Origin: Bacteroidaceae bacterium
Lineage (GTDB): Bacteria > Bacteroidota > Bacteroidia > Bacteroidales > Bacteroidaceae
Assembly: GCA_023227685.1 (NCBI GenBank)
Contig: JALNVG010000159.1
Coordinates: 1 to 5,827, forward strand
DNA: 5,827 bases
Reading direction: 5' to 3'
Positions 1-5,827 of this stretch are shown one piece after another; the first letter of the stretch is position 1, and each line of letters opens with the position of its first letter. Under the pieces are notes generated by a model, which was given only the letters and a program-made list of their open reading frames with translations, was not told the origin of the DNA and did not search any database. The position numbers and the translations under genes are program-made.

Positions 1-315
1 CAATGATCCGCGGCCATATTGCTTAATAAATATTGTAGAATTCTGTGTCAGGATATCGGCCATTGAGAGTGATATGTTTTCATGAAGAACAGTGGTATCA
101 ATCTTGGTTTGCTGTATGCCAATGTCTTTCAAAGGCCGTCTGCCGTTAATGTTCACTTCGGGGATGTTGAGGCTGTAGGCCGTAGAATATATCTCTTTCT
201 TGTCCTTTTTTTGGGCATTCACAGGAAGTATGAAGCTCGTCATGATGACGAAGAATATTATACGGTTGAGTGACCGGAAGCTGAATGGTTGGATAATGAT
301 TTTATTAGTGCGCAT
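1..315 (-). CDS. btuB: BtuB-like TonB-dependent outer-membrane receptor, N-terminal 105 residues (cut by window edge)
   Basis: This is the start of an outer-membrane TonB-dependent transporter, by context probably for cobalamin or another corrinoid. The frame is open from the ATG at 315 to base 1, giving 105 residues. Residues 1-34 form a rather long signal peptide with hydrophobic stretch IIFFVIMTSFIL and likely cleavage after VNA. The plug domain follows almost at once: EVNINGRRPLKDIG (53-66, possible TonB-box region), then QQTKIDTTVLHENISLSM and ADILTQNSTIFIKQYGRG, the pattern typical of Bacteroidota BtuB-type plugs. There is no carboxypeptidase-like N-terminal extension of the kind seen in SusC. 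It begins 12 bases after the BtuG-like stop, behind the purine-rich stretch AAAGAGAG, so it is the third gene of the operon. TonB-receptor identity is very likely; the substrate rests mainly on the BtuG-like neighbour, since most of the plug and all of the barrel lie outside the window. Confidence 0.8.
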   Translation of the reverse strand, partial: MRTNKIIIQPFSFRSLNRIIFFVIMTSFILPVNAQKKDKKEIYSTAYSLNIPEVNINGRRPLKDIGIQQTKIDTTVLHENISLSMADILTQNSTIFIKQYGRGSL

Positions 316-327
316 TGATCTCTCTTT

Positions 328-1410
328 TTATCTCCAACAAAATGATCCGGGAACGATTCCTGCCCGGCAACTATCCAGAGGTATCCCTTGCGGCGAATAT
401 CTGAAAATCATTCCATTTTGTACATAATCAATGGCATCAGCCACATAAACTTCGGAGCTGACAGGACTTACTGTGAGTCCATAAAACAAAGTACTCTTGT
501 ATTTAATAAAAGGTGTAGATGGTATTTGCTCTGCTGTGACAGGCATGCGCCAAACAGATTTGTTGATAAAATACAATGTGTCACGTGTATTATTGAGCTG
601 TAATTCAGAGGGAGAATCATCAATGCTGAACTGAAAATATTTTTCAATCTTGTGTGTCTCGGCATCAATCCGGTACAGAGCCGGTGCTTCATGACCGTAA
701 GTATCACCTTCGTAGCCACCGTCTGTGATGGCCCAGAGCTTATTGTATTTATCAAGAACGATTGAATTGGGTTGTATGCCGACAAGGATTGAATCGCAAA
801 CTTCATCTTTATCCGTATCAATGACAAGAATCTTATCATTATAACTCCAACAATTGGTAAATACGTATTTCCCGTATTGAACCATTTCTTCGGTCGATTC
901 GGAGCCGGTGACCATGGGTGTATCTATGTATCCGGTAATTTTAAAAGTCTTCGGATTGACAATGCAGATGCGTTTGTCCCAGAGTTGTGTGACGTAGGCC
1001 TTCGTATCGCTCAAAAAATGAATGTAGCGGGGAGAAGTGAAACCCGTGATGCGTCCCAGTTCTTTAAAAGTATTGATATTAATAGCGAAGATGATGCCTG
1101 AATTATTAACGACGATCCATCCGATGCCGTCTCTGATTGTCATGGATTGGGCCACATCGCCAAGTTTCTCGGAATTGGCACGAGCAAAGATTTCGTTTTC
1201 TATTTTCCCTGTGGTTGTACTGTAATAGGATAGGGAAGCATTGCCATACATGAAATTACCTTCATTTGTGATGAATACCCCTTTGCCTGAAATGTCGAGA
1301 CTGTCGCTTGCGTCGCTGCTCACATCAAAAGTTTCCTCCTTCACCGGACCGTAATCCATACAGGCAGTAAGCAGCGGTAGAAAGAGAAAAACGAGGACGC
1401 CCTTTTTCAT
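328..1410 (-). CDS. btuG: BtuG-like surface beta-propeller lipoprotein (YncE/DUF5074-type)
   Basis: This is a predicted surface-exposed lipoprotein of 360 aa that would cap the BtuB-like receptor and capture corrinoid, as known for Bacteroides BtuG proteins. The signal peptide MKKGVLVFLFLPLLTAC has a clear lipobox LTAC with Cys17. The mature part shows propeller-blade repeats: VFITNEGNFMYGNASLSYY (45-63), IRDGIGWIVVNNSGIIFAIN (92-111), an SPRYIHFLSDTKAYVTQLW blade (126-144), ILVIDTDKDEVCDSILVG (194-211) and KLWAITDGG (224-232). It ends in PGSFCWR, much like the PGSFC-type ends I associate with BtuG/DUF5074 proteins. The start at 1410 is chosen over an in-frame ATG at 1473, which would add 21 residues before the signal peptide and overlap the upstream gene. 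It follows the upstream stop by 5 bases and precedes btuB by 12, so translation is probably coupled. A propeller binding a different ligand is possible, since the substrate cannot be read from the sequence. Confidence 0.8.
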   Translation of the reverse strand: MKKGVLVFLFLPLLTACMDYGPVKEETFDVSSDASDSLDISGKGVFITNEGNFMYGNASLSYYSTTTGKIENEIFARANSEKLGDVAQSMTIRDGIGWIVVNNSGIIFAININTFKELGRITGFTSPRYIHFLSDTKAYVTQLWDKRICIVNPKTFKITGYIDTPMVTGSESTEEMVQYGKYVFTNCWSYNDKILVIDTDKDEVCDSILVGIQPNSIVLDKYNKLWAITDGGYEGDTYGHEAPALYRIDAETHKIEKYFQFSIDDSPSELQLNNTRDTLYFINKSVWRMPVTAEQIPSTPFIKYKSTLFYGLTVSPVSSEVYVADAIDYVQNGMIFRYSPQGIPLDSCRAGIVPGSFCWR

Positions 1411-1415
1411 GTTGG

Positions 1416-2369
1416 TCAATCTATGGACAGGTCGATGAATGAGTATACCTCGGTAGAGATTTCTCCTATCCATCCGCTTTTTGCGTTGACGCCGGTTTGT
1501 ACCTTGATAAAATCAATGAATTTCAAGTGGGCGGCTGTACCGTCTGTCTTGATGGCATTGGAAATGCTAAAGCCGTTCCACTGACCATCTTCGCCACTGA
1601 TGGTTATGTTGTCTGAGCCATAATTATCAACATATCCCCATTTATATGTGGCGTTTGTCCATTGACCGGAGTCGTCTTCCGTATTGCGTGCTTTGAGGCA
1701 GGTACCGGTTAGTGTATAAGAATCAGCCGTAATCCAAGTGGGATAGTAGTAATCTTGGGTATGATATTCGGATAAGTAATCTATCTGACCGCTTTTACCT
1801 TTCGAATCCGTCCACGATACGCTTTGTCCGGCTTTAGAGGGTCGGGTGTAAGTGACGGAATAATTTTTGAAAGTGCTTGTGCTATCGTTTTCACTACCTT
1901 TAAGTTCATACCAGGTGTCATCGGGTTTGCCGTTTCCATTGGAATCTTGCATCACCCAGACGATGCCGGGTTCAGAACTGCCTTCGTAAGCATTACCACG
2001 GATAGCAAAATCGTAGGTATTGGTAGTGGCTTCGATACTATGGTCGAATCCGACAACAATATATCCGCCGAATCCTCCGAGAGAAACGAATTTCTTTTTT
2101 GCTAAACGTTCGGTAGCATAAGATACGGCATCTTTGGCAGTTTTTTCATTGCCTGAAAAGCCTCCGGTAGAAGTTTCTCCGATGAATTGTCCCGGTGCCG
2201 GAGTATATTCGTAAACAGAGTCTTGTGTGTTGCTGCTTTCCGAAGTAGGTGCGGTATAATTGGGATCTTTATTTTCATCGATCGTTTCGTTTTTATTACA
2301 GGAGATATTAATAAAGCTGCATATGATGAAAAAAAGAGACCAGTGTAATATCTTATTTTTTATTATCAT
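1416..2369 (-). CDS. Surface lipoprotein of a BtuBG-type operon, function unassigned
   Basis: This is a predicted lipoprotein of 317 aa, first gene of the corrinoid-type operon. The start at 2369 gives a basic and hydrophobic signal (KNKILHW, then SLFFIICSFI) ending at Cys24. The lipobox NISC is weak because Asn sits at the -3 position. The stretch after Cys24 (NKNETIDENKD) is acidic, as in surface-export signals of Bacteroidota lipoproteins. A Ser/Thr-rich linker runs to about residue 55. The globular part has a glycine-rich segment FVSLGGFGGYIVVGFDHS (94-111) and an Asp/Asn loop DSNGNGKPDD (142-151) followed by WYELKGSE, which looks like a calcium-binding loop. I recognise this as a type often called 'cell surface protein' beside BtuG-like genes. 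It could correspond to a corrinoid-binding accessory lipoprotein such as BtuH, but I cannot confirm that. The longer in-frame start at 2681 would run through the divergent kinase gene and is rejected. Confidence 0.75.
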   Translation of the reverse strand: MIIKNKILHWSLFFIICSFINISCNKNETIDENKDPNYTAPTSESSNTQDSVYEYTPAPGQFIGETSTGGFSGNEKTAKDAVSYATERLAKKKFVSLGGFGGYIVVGFDHSIEATTNTYDFAIRGNAYEGSSEPGIVWVMQDSNGNGKPDDTWYELKGSENDSTSTFKNYSVTYTRPSKAGQSVSWTDSKGKSGQIDYLSEYHTQDYYYPTWITADSYTLTGTCLKARNTEDDSGQWTNATYKWGYVDNYGSDNITISGEDGQWNGFSISNAIKTDGTAAHLKFIDFIKVQTGVNAKSGWIGEISTEVYSFIDLSID

Positions 2370-2403
2370 TATAATTAAGGAATATGTATTATTTAAATTG
2401 AGA

Positions 2404-2411
2404 CAAAGATA
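2404..2411 (-). promoter_or_regulatory. Bacteroides-type -7 box for the leftward lipoprotein/btuG/btuB operon
   Basis: Read on the minus strand, the sequence is TATCTTTG, an exact match to the Bacteroidota -7 consensus TAnnTTTG. No good TTTG-like -33 box stands about 20 bases upstream, so the match is half a promoter. Transcription starting a few bases downstream would leave a leader of roughly 28 bases before the ATG at 2369. That fits a simple promoter and leaves no room for a riboswitch. Confidence 0.55.
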
Positions 2412-2419
2412 ATATCTTT
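2405..2419. repeat. Perfect 7-1-7 palindrome over the leftward -7 box (possible operator)
   Basis: AAAGATA, a single A, then TATCTTT form a perfect inverted repeat that covers most of the leftward -7 box. A short palindrome on a promoter is a common place for a repressor to bind. The DNA here is very AT-rich, so chance is a real alternative. No candidate regulator is encoded next to it. Confidence 0.35.
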
Positions 2420-2456
2420 TTTTATGAATTATTGTGTGTGTCTTAAAAAATATATG

Positions 2457-2464
2457 TAAGTTTG
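2457..2464 (+). promoter_or_regulatory. Bacteroides-type -7 box for the cytidylate-kinase-like gene
   Basis: TAAGTTTG matches the TAnnTTTG consensus exactly. A partial -33 candidate, ATTG at 2431-2434, lies 22 bases upstream, slightly farther than usual. A start a few bases downstream gives a leader of about 30 bases to the ATG at 2499. The box lies 45 bases from the leftward one and points the other way, so the -33 regions of the two promoters share the same DNA. Confidence 0.6.
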
Positions 2465-2498
2465 CTCCGAACAAGTTTTGAATTAATAGAAATTCGCT

Positions 2499-3131
2499 AT
2501 GAATGAATATTTTGTGATTAATATAGGTCGTCAACTGGGTAGTGGAGGTCGTGAAATCGGCAAGAAACTGGCAGAGAAGTTCGGTATCGGTTATTATGAC
2601 AAAGAGCTGATTGATCTTGCTTCCAAAGAGAGCGGCTTTTGCAAGGAATTCTTCGAAAAGGCTGACGAGAATGCTTCTCACAACTTTCTGGGTGGTTTCT
2701 ATAGTATGCGCTTTCCTTATGCGGGAAGTAGTTCGGCAGTGACCGGAAATAATTGTCTGAGCAATGATTCTCTATTCAAAATTCAGAGCGATGTTATTCG
2801 TGAACAGGCATCCAAGGAGTCGTGTGTGTTTGTCGGGCGTTGTGCAGATTATATCTTGCGCAGTCATCCTCGTTGCATGAATGTGTTTATCACCGCAGAT
2901 CAGGCAGACCGTGTGGCTCGTTTATCTCAGATCCATCAGATTTCTGCCGACGAAGCCGAAAAATGGATGGAGAAGTCCGATAAGAAACGTGCGGACTATT
3001 ATAATTATTACAGTTTCAAGACTTGGGGTATGGCTTCTTCATATCATCTTTGCATAAATTCGTCCATGCTTGGTATCGAGGGTACTATGGAGTTTATAGC
3101 GGAATTAGCAAAGCGTAAACTTTCTATATAA
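2499..3131 (+). CDS. Cytidylate kinase-like family protein (P-loop kinase)
   Basis: This is a cytoplasmic P-loop protein of 210 aa resembling the cytidylate-kinase-like family (Pfam Cytidylate_kin2), whose members are presumed nucleotide or small-molecule kinases of mostly untested substrate. The phosphate-binding loop is GRQLGSGGREIG (10-21). Arg replaces the usual Walker A Lys, as is normal in this family as I know it. It is followed by GIGYYDKELIDLA (29-41). VFVGRCADYIL (110-120) is the second conserved segment. SDKKRADYYNYYSFKTWG (160-177) is the lid-like region with Arg164, then YHLCINSSMLG (182-192). The length is typical for the family. No strong ribosome-binding site precedes the ATG, which is usual in Bacteroidota. 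It is a lone gene, divergent from the lipoprotein operon and convergent with the PAP2 gene, so nothing links it functionally to either. It should not be called cmk without evidence, since housekeeping CMP kinase is a different subfamily. Confidence 0.88.
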   Translation: MNEYFVINIGRQLGSGGREIGKKLAEKFGIGYYDKELIDLASKESGFCKEFFEKADENASHNFLGGFYSMRFPYAGSSSAVTGNNCLSNDSLFKIQSDVIREQASKESCVFVGRCADYILRSHPRCMNVFITADQADRVARLSQIHQISADEAEKWMEKSDKKRADYYNYYSFKTWGMASSYHLCINSSMLGIEGTMEFIAELAKRKLSI

Positions 3132-3142
3132 AACCTTGTTCT

Positions 3143-4390
3143 TTAGAATACAATGCAAGCGCTGGCACCTATGGTGAGCAATTGCATAGGTCTTTCTTTG
3201 CACAAGAAGTTGTAATCCATAAGGAATTTTACGGATAATTTATCATTAGCACTATAGCCGAGTGAAGCTCCCGTACCAATTCCGATACAGTTTTTATTAT
3301 TGAAGTTCAGTGTAGAAATTTCCGATTTTCCGCGGGTCTGGCTATTATAACCCAAAAGTAGTTTGCCACCCAAAGACCATTGAGGTGTCAACGGGTAAGA
3401 AAGATAAGCACCGGCGTATTCTGATACGATATCCGCCGAATAATTCAGAGGTTCACCATTCATTGAAAGCAGGAAATTGGCTATGGTGAAACGTCCGCCG
3501 ATACCTATATATTTATTGAGGAAATAGGCACCCTCAAAGCCTGCGCTGCTACCGGTTTTGGCAGAGAGTTTATTACCGTCGGTCGAAACGAAATCTCCCA
3601 TAGGAAGAACAAATCCCAGGTAAAGTCCTAAGAAAGAGGGCTTTCTATCCCTGTCCCATTCTACGGCATGCCCCGGTTTCTGGTGAATGCCTCGATCTTT
3701 AAAAATCAAGTCGGAGAGCAGATAACCTATTTGTGTGGATATAATGCCAATGCCGGCTCCAACCATCACATCACTTAACCAATGTCTATTATTTGTCATC
3801 CGGGTAAGTGCTGTTGCGGTGGCAGCGGTATAACCGCCCACACTAATCCAAGGACTTACATTCCCGTATTCCTTATCCAGCATCGTGGCTTCCATGAAGG
3901 CTGTGGCTGAATGTCCTGATGGGAAAGAGGTTTTTGATGAACCATCGGGGCGCATCACATGAGTGAAGGACTTGAGAGGAAGAACGACCGATGTTACCAG
4001 AATGGCCGAGAAGGCATCTGCCGTCAACATTCGTCCCCATGAACTCCTGCCTTGCACGCCACCCATCTTTAGTCCGAGCATTAGAGCTCCCGGAAGATGT
4101 TGTGTGTAATTATCGTAGCCATGGTGAAAGGTGGGGAAGTAGTCTGTTCGCAAATTTCTGAAATGGTCATCTTCACTCTTCACCATCAGTCCTCCTGCAA
4201 TGAGAGGAATGGCTATATAAGTCATTCGATAAAATTTCGTAGAGGTCGCTTTGTCGAACTTCTCAAGAATTGAGTAATGTACCCGTTTGTTTATTTGCGA
4301 GCTGTCGATTGGCAATTCGCTGCCGATTTGTGATTTAGCCTTGATTGGAAGGATGTACAACAGACATAAAGCAATAAGAATTTTTTTCAT
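3143..4390 (-). CDS. Exported PAP2-family phosphatase fused to a C-terminal beta-barrel-like domain
   Basis: This 415-aa protein is probably a phosphatase acting on envelope phospholipid, lipid A or polyprenyl phosphates; the substrate is unknown. Residues 1-20 form a signal peptide (MKKILIALCLLYILPIKAKS). The PAP2 domain spans about 50-230 and has all three motifs: K140-x6-R147-P148; PSGH at 157-160 with catalytic-type His160; and R197-x5-H203-x3-D207. Hydrophobic segments lie near 56-70, 121-139 and 208-230. From about residue 252 the character changes to alternating glycine/aromatic strands (LGLYLGFVLPMGDF, YIGIGGRFTIANFLL, WSLGGKLLLGYNS, IGIGTGASLGYS), ending in a C-terminal Phe, as in small outer-membrane barrels. 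The start at 4390 is preferred to an in-frame ATG at 4450, which adds 20 residues before the signal peptide and overlaps the kinase gene. It lies 4 bases after the histidine kinase stop, so it is the last gene of that operon. Confidence 0.85.
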   Translation of the reverse strand: MKKILIALCLLYILPIKAKSQIGSELPIDSSQINKRVHYSILEKFDKATSTKFYRMTYIAIPLIAGGLMVKSEDDHFRNLRTDYFPTFHHGYDNYTQHLPGALMLGLKMGGVQGRSSWGRMLTADAFSAILVTSVVLPLKSFTHVMRPDGSSKTSFPSGHSATAFMEATMLDKEYGNVSPWISVGGYTAATATALTRMTNNRHWLSDVMVGAGIGIISTQIGYLLSDLIFKDRGIHQKPGHAVEWDRDRKPSFLGLYLGFVLPMGDFVSTDGNKLSAKTGSSAGFEGAYFLNKYIGIGGRFTIANFLLSMNGEPLNYSADIVSEYAGAYLSYPLTPQWSLGGKLLLGYNSQTRGKSEISTLNFNNKNCIGIGTGASLGYSANDKLSVKFLMDYNFLCKERPMQLLTIGASACIVF

Positions 4391-4394
4391 TTTT

Positions 4395-5492
4395 TCAGTG
4401 AATAAATGATACCTTAAAATGATGTTTTTGATCCTGATAGTAGTAGTCAATAATCCAGTTGTGATAGTTGCAAATGGCTTTTACTATAGCCAGCCCGAGC
4501 CCGTTTCCTTTTGACTTTTCCGGCGAGTGATAGAAACGTCGAAATAATAATTCTTTATTCAATGCACCTTCATCGGATTGATTGGATACTTCAAAAGATT
4601 CATTGTTTAGCCCGATTTCTATGATGCCGCCTTGTTTGTTATGTAGCAAGGCATTGACGATGAGATTATCGATCATACATTCCAGTAGAGTTTTGTTGGC
4701 CTTGATAATAATAGGATCGGTAGATATATTAGTCTGTATCGTAGTGCTTTGCGACAAGCTTTCAAAAATAGCCAAATGTTCTTGTAAAGTTTTTGTGATG
4801 TCTACATTATCAAGAACGGTATATTGTTGATTATCAATCTTGGCAAGCAATAGGAGATTCTTGTTGAGTTTGGCAAGTCGTGCAATACCTTCGTATAGGC
4901 TTTTTACGATGTCGGCCTGTGCTTCGGACAAAGGTTGTTGTAGTAACAGATCCAGCTTTCCCTGAAAGACAGCCAGTGGTGTCCGCAATTCGTGAGAAGC
5001 GTTTTCTGTAAATTCTTTTTGTGTCTTGTAACTTCGCAGATTGTTTGTCATGAGTTGTGTGAATGTGGCATTGAGCTGCATAAATTCGCCAGTACTGCTT
5101 TTTTCAAATTGCGGTATGTTTTCTTTTTCCAGTGAAAATTGTTTCACTCGTTCCAATGTACTATAGAAAGGTTTCCACAGTCGTTTTGAAATTATCCCTT
5201 GCATTATGATAAGTGCAATGAATAATATGCCGGCAATAAGTATATATTGGATGACCATGCCGGTAGCTATATTCTCTATGAAATCGTTTTTATCAAAATT
5301 GACCATTGCCTTTTTCAGTTGCGGATCTTCGTTGACGAACTTTCGACTTTCGTTGATTACGGTGCGCATTTCAAGCATTTCATCGGCGTAATAGCTTTTG
5401 GTGATGTAATAGAACATCGGTGTGGCAAGCATCAGCAGACAAAAAATACAGATAACAAACCGGGTGAGATTTTTTTGTGATAAATCTTTCAT
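4395..5492 (-). CDS. Sensor histidine kinase, membrane-bound
   Basis: This 365-aa sensor kinase is the partner of the regulator just upstream. Transmembrane helix 1 is about 11-30 and helix 2 about 79-101. The roughly 48-residue periplasmic part between them (TKSYYADEMLEM onward) is too small for a known sensor fold that I recognise. A HAMP-like linker precedes the dimerisation and phosphorylation helix with the H-box SHELRTP and phospho-acceptor His167. The ATPase domain has an N-box NLIVNALLHN (276-285) with Asn280, an F-box LLFRRFYHSPEK (315-326) and a G2 box GNGLGLAIV (329-337). The usual DxGxG G1 motif is not visible: VSNQSDEGALNKEL (302-315) stands there. The ATG at 5492 overlaps the regulator's TGA as ATGA, so it is preferred to the ATG at 5501, which adds only three residues. 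The PAP2 gene follows after 4 bases. Confidence 0.92.
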   Translation of the reverse strand: MKDLSQKNLTRFVICIFCLLMLATPMFYYITKSYYADEMLEMRTVINESRKFVNEDPQLKKAMVNFDKNDFIENIATGMVIQYILIAGILFIALIIMQGIISKRLWKPFYSTLERVKQFSLEKENIPQFEKSSTGEFMQLNATFTQLMTNNLRSYKTQKEFTENASHELRTPLAVFQGKLDLLLQQPLSEAQADIVKSLYEGIARLAKLNKNLLLLAKIDNQQYTVLDNVDITKTLQEHLAIFESLSQSTTIQTNISTDPIIIKANKTLLECMIDNLIVNALLHNKQGGIIEIGLNNESFEVSNQSDEGALNKELLFRRFYHSPEKSKGNGLGLAIVKAICNYHNWIIDYYYQDQKHHFKVSFIH

Positions 5493-5827
5493 GATGTCCA
5501 TTTATATCCGGTACCATAAACATTTTTAATATAATCCGCACAACCTTGTTCCTGCAATTTCGATTTGAGGTTTTTGATATGTGCATATACAAAATCAAAA
5601 TTATCAAGCATATCAGCCATGTCACCACTCAGATGTTCGGCAATGGCACTCTTTGAGATTACTTTGTTTTTATTGCCTATCAGAAAGAGGAGCAATTCGT
5701 ATTCCGTTTTGGTCAGGGTGACCGGATGGTCATTTACTGTTAGTTCTTTGCTTATTAAATTAATTTTAATTTCATTAAAGTCCAGCATGTTGTTACTATC
5801 AAACTGGCGCCGGCGAATCAGTGCATA
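5489..5827 (-). CDS. OmpR-family response regulator, C-terminal DNA-binding part (5' end beyond window)
   Basis: The last 112 residues of a winged-helix response regulator are visible and the frame stays open to the right edge. The first residues, YALIRRRQFDSNN, match the end of a receiver domain and the linker. The OmpR/PhoB winged helix follows: a beta-sheet segment DFNEIKINLISKELTVND, then TLTKTEYELLLFLIGNKNKVIS (38-59), the loop region AEHLSGDMADMLDNFDF (63-79), the recognition helix VYAHIKNLKSKL (80-91) and the wing YIKNVYGTGYKW (99-110). An internal ATG at 5788 would drop the linker and is not the true start. The phospho-acceptor Asp lies outside the window. The stop overlaps the start of the histidine kinase by 4 bases, so the two are a cognate pair that is very likely translationally coupled. 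Confidence 0.93.
   Translation of the reverse strand, partial: YALIRRRQFDSNNMLDFNEIKINLISKELTVNDHPVTLTKTEYELLLFLIGNKNKVISKSAIAEHLSGDMADMLDNFDFVYAHIKNLKSKLQEQGCADYIKNVYGTGYKWTS

Noticed and set aside
82..427. Plus-strand open frames of 63 and 75 codons
   Set aside because: They are antisense to the start of btuB and the end of the BtuG-like gene, and their translations resemble no protein family.
468..839. Minus-strand open frame of 123 codons
   Set aside because: It is another frame of the BtuG-like gene on the same strand; the propeller-bearing frame is clearly the coding one.
1411..1473. Earlier ATG of the BtuG-like gene at 1473
   Set aside because: The 21 extra residues (MDRRNLYRG...) are charged, precede a complete lipoprotein signal peptide, and overlap the end of the upstream gene.
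1824..2105. Plus-strand open frame of 93 codons
   Set aside because: It lies wholly antisense to the well-supported surface lipoprotein gene and shows no domain or promoter of its own.
2370..2498. Possible structured RNA leader or cobalamin riboswitch
   Set aside because: The stretch is short and AT-rich, with no B12-box-like GC-rich core and no long stems that I can see on either strand.
2370..2681. In-frame upstream extension of the leftward surface lipoprotein to an ATG at 2681
   Set aside because: It would run antisense through the kinase gene, bury the lipoprotein signal at residue 105 or later, and start upstream of the TATCTTTG promoter box.
4391..4450. Earlier ATG of the PAP2 gene at 4450
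   Set aside because: It places 20 polar residues before a complete signal peptide and overlaps the kinase gene by 56 bases; the ATG at 4390 gives clean operon spacing.
5380..5628. Minus-strand open frame of 82 codons across the regulator-kinase junction
   Set aside because: It is out of frame with both the winged-helix regulator and the histidine kinase, which explain this DNA fully.

Overview
The window looks like chromosomal DNA of a gut-type Bacteroides or close relative (Bacteroidota). Three things point there. A surface lipoprotein sits next to a TonB-dependent receptor, as in SusCD- and BtuBG-like systems. Two exact TAnnTTTG promoter boxes lie in the one sizeable intergenic gap. Gene starts lack strong Shine-Dalgarno sequences. 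The DNA is moderately AT-rich and gene-dense. The organism call is inference; no rRNA or other taxonomic marker is present.

Region 1 (1-2369, minus strand) is a three-gene operon read from right to left. It encodes a surface lipoprotein of unassigned function (317 aa), then a BtuG-like beta-propeller lipoprotein (360 aa), then a BtuB-like TonB-dependent receptor cut off by the left edge (first 105 aa). Gaps are 5 and 12 bases. By analogy with characterised Bacteroides BtuB-BtuG complexes, the likely job is capture and outer-membrane import of cobalamin or another corrinoid. The upstream gap is too short for a cobalamin riboswitch and shows none.

Region 2 (2370-2498) is a divergent regulatory gap with one promoter box for each direction and a perfect 7-1-7 palindrome on the leftward box. 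Region 3 (2499-3131, plus strand) is a stand-alone cytidylate-kinase-like P-loop protein, which ends 11 bases from the end of the next, convergent gene.

Region 4 (3143-5827, minus strand) is a second tightly packed operon read from right to left: an OmpR-type response regulator (N-terminus beyond the right edge), a membrane histidine kinase overlapping it by ATGA, and, 4 bases later, an exported PAP2 phosphatase fused to a C-terminal outer-membrane beta-barrel-like domain. The arrangement suggests a two-component system that controls, or is made together with, an envelope phospho-lipid phosphatase. There are no RNA genes, CRISPR arrays, insertion sequences or clear terminators, and no gene-free stretch above about 130 bases. 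The least ordinary items are the PAP2-barrel fusion tied to a two-component system and the corrinoid-type operon without a visible riboswitch.
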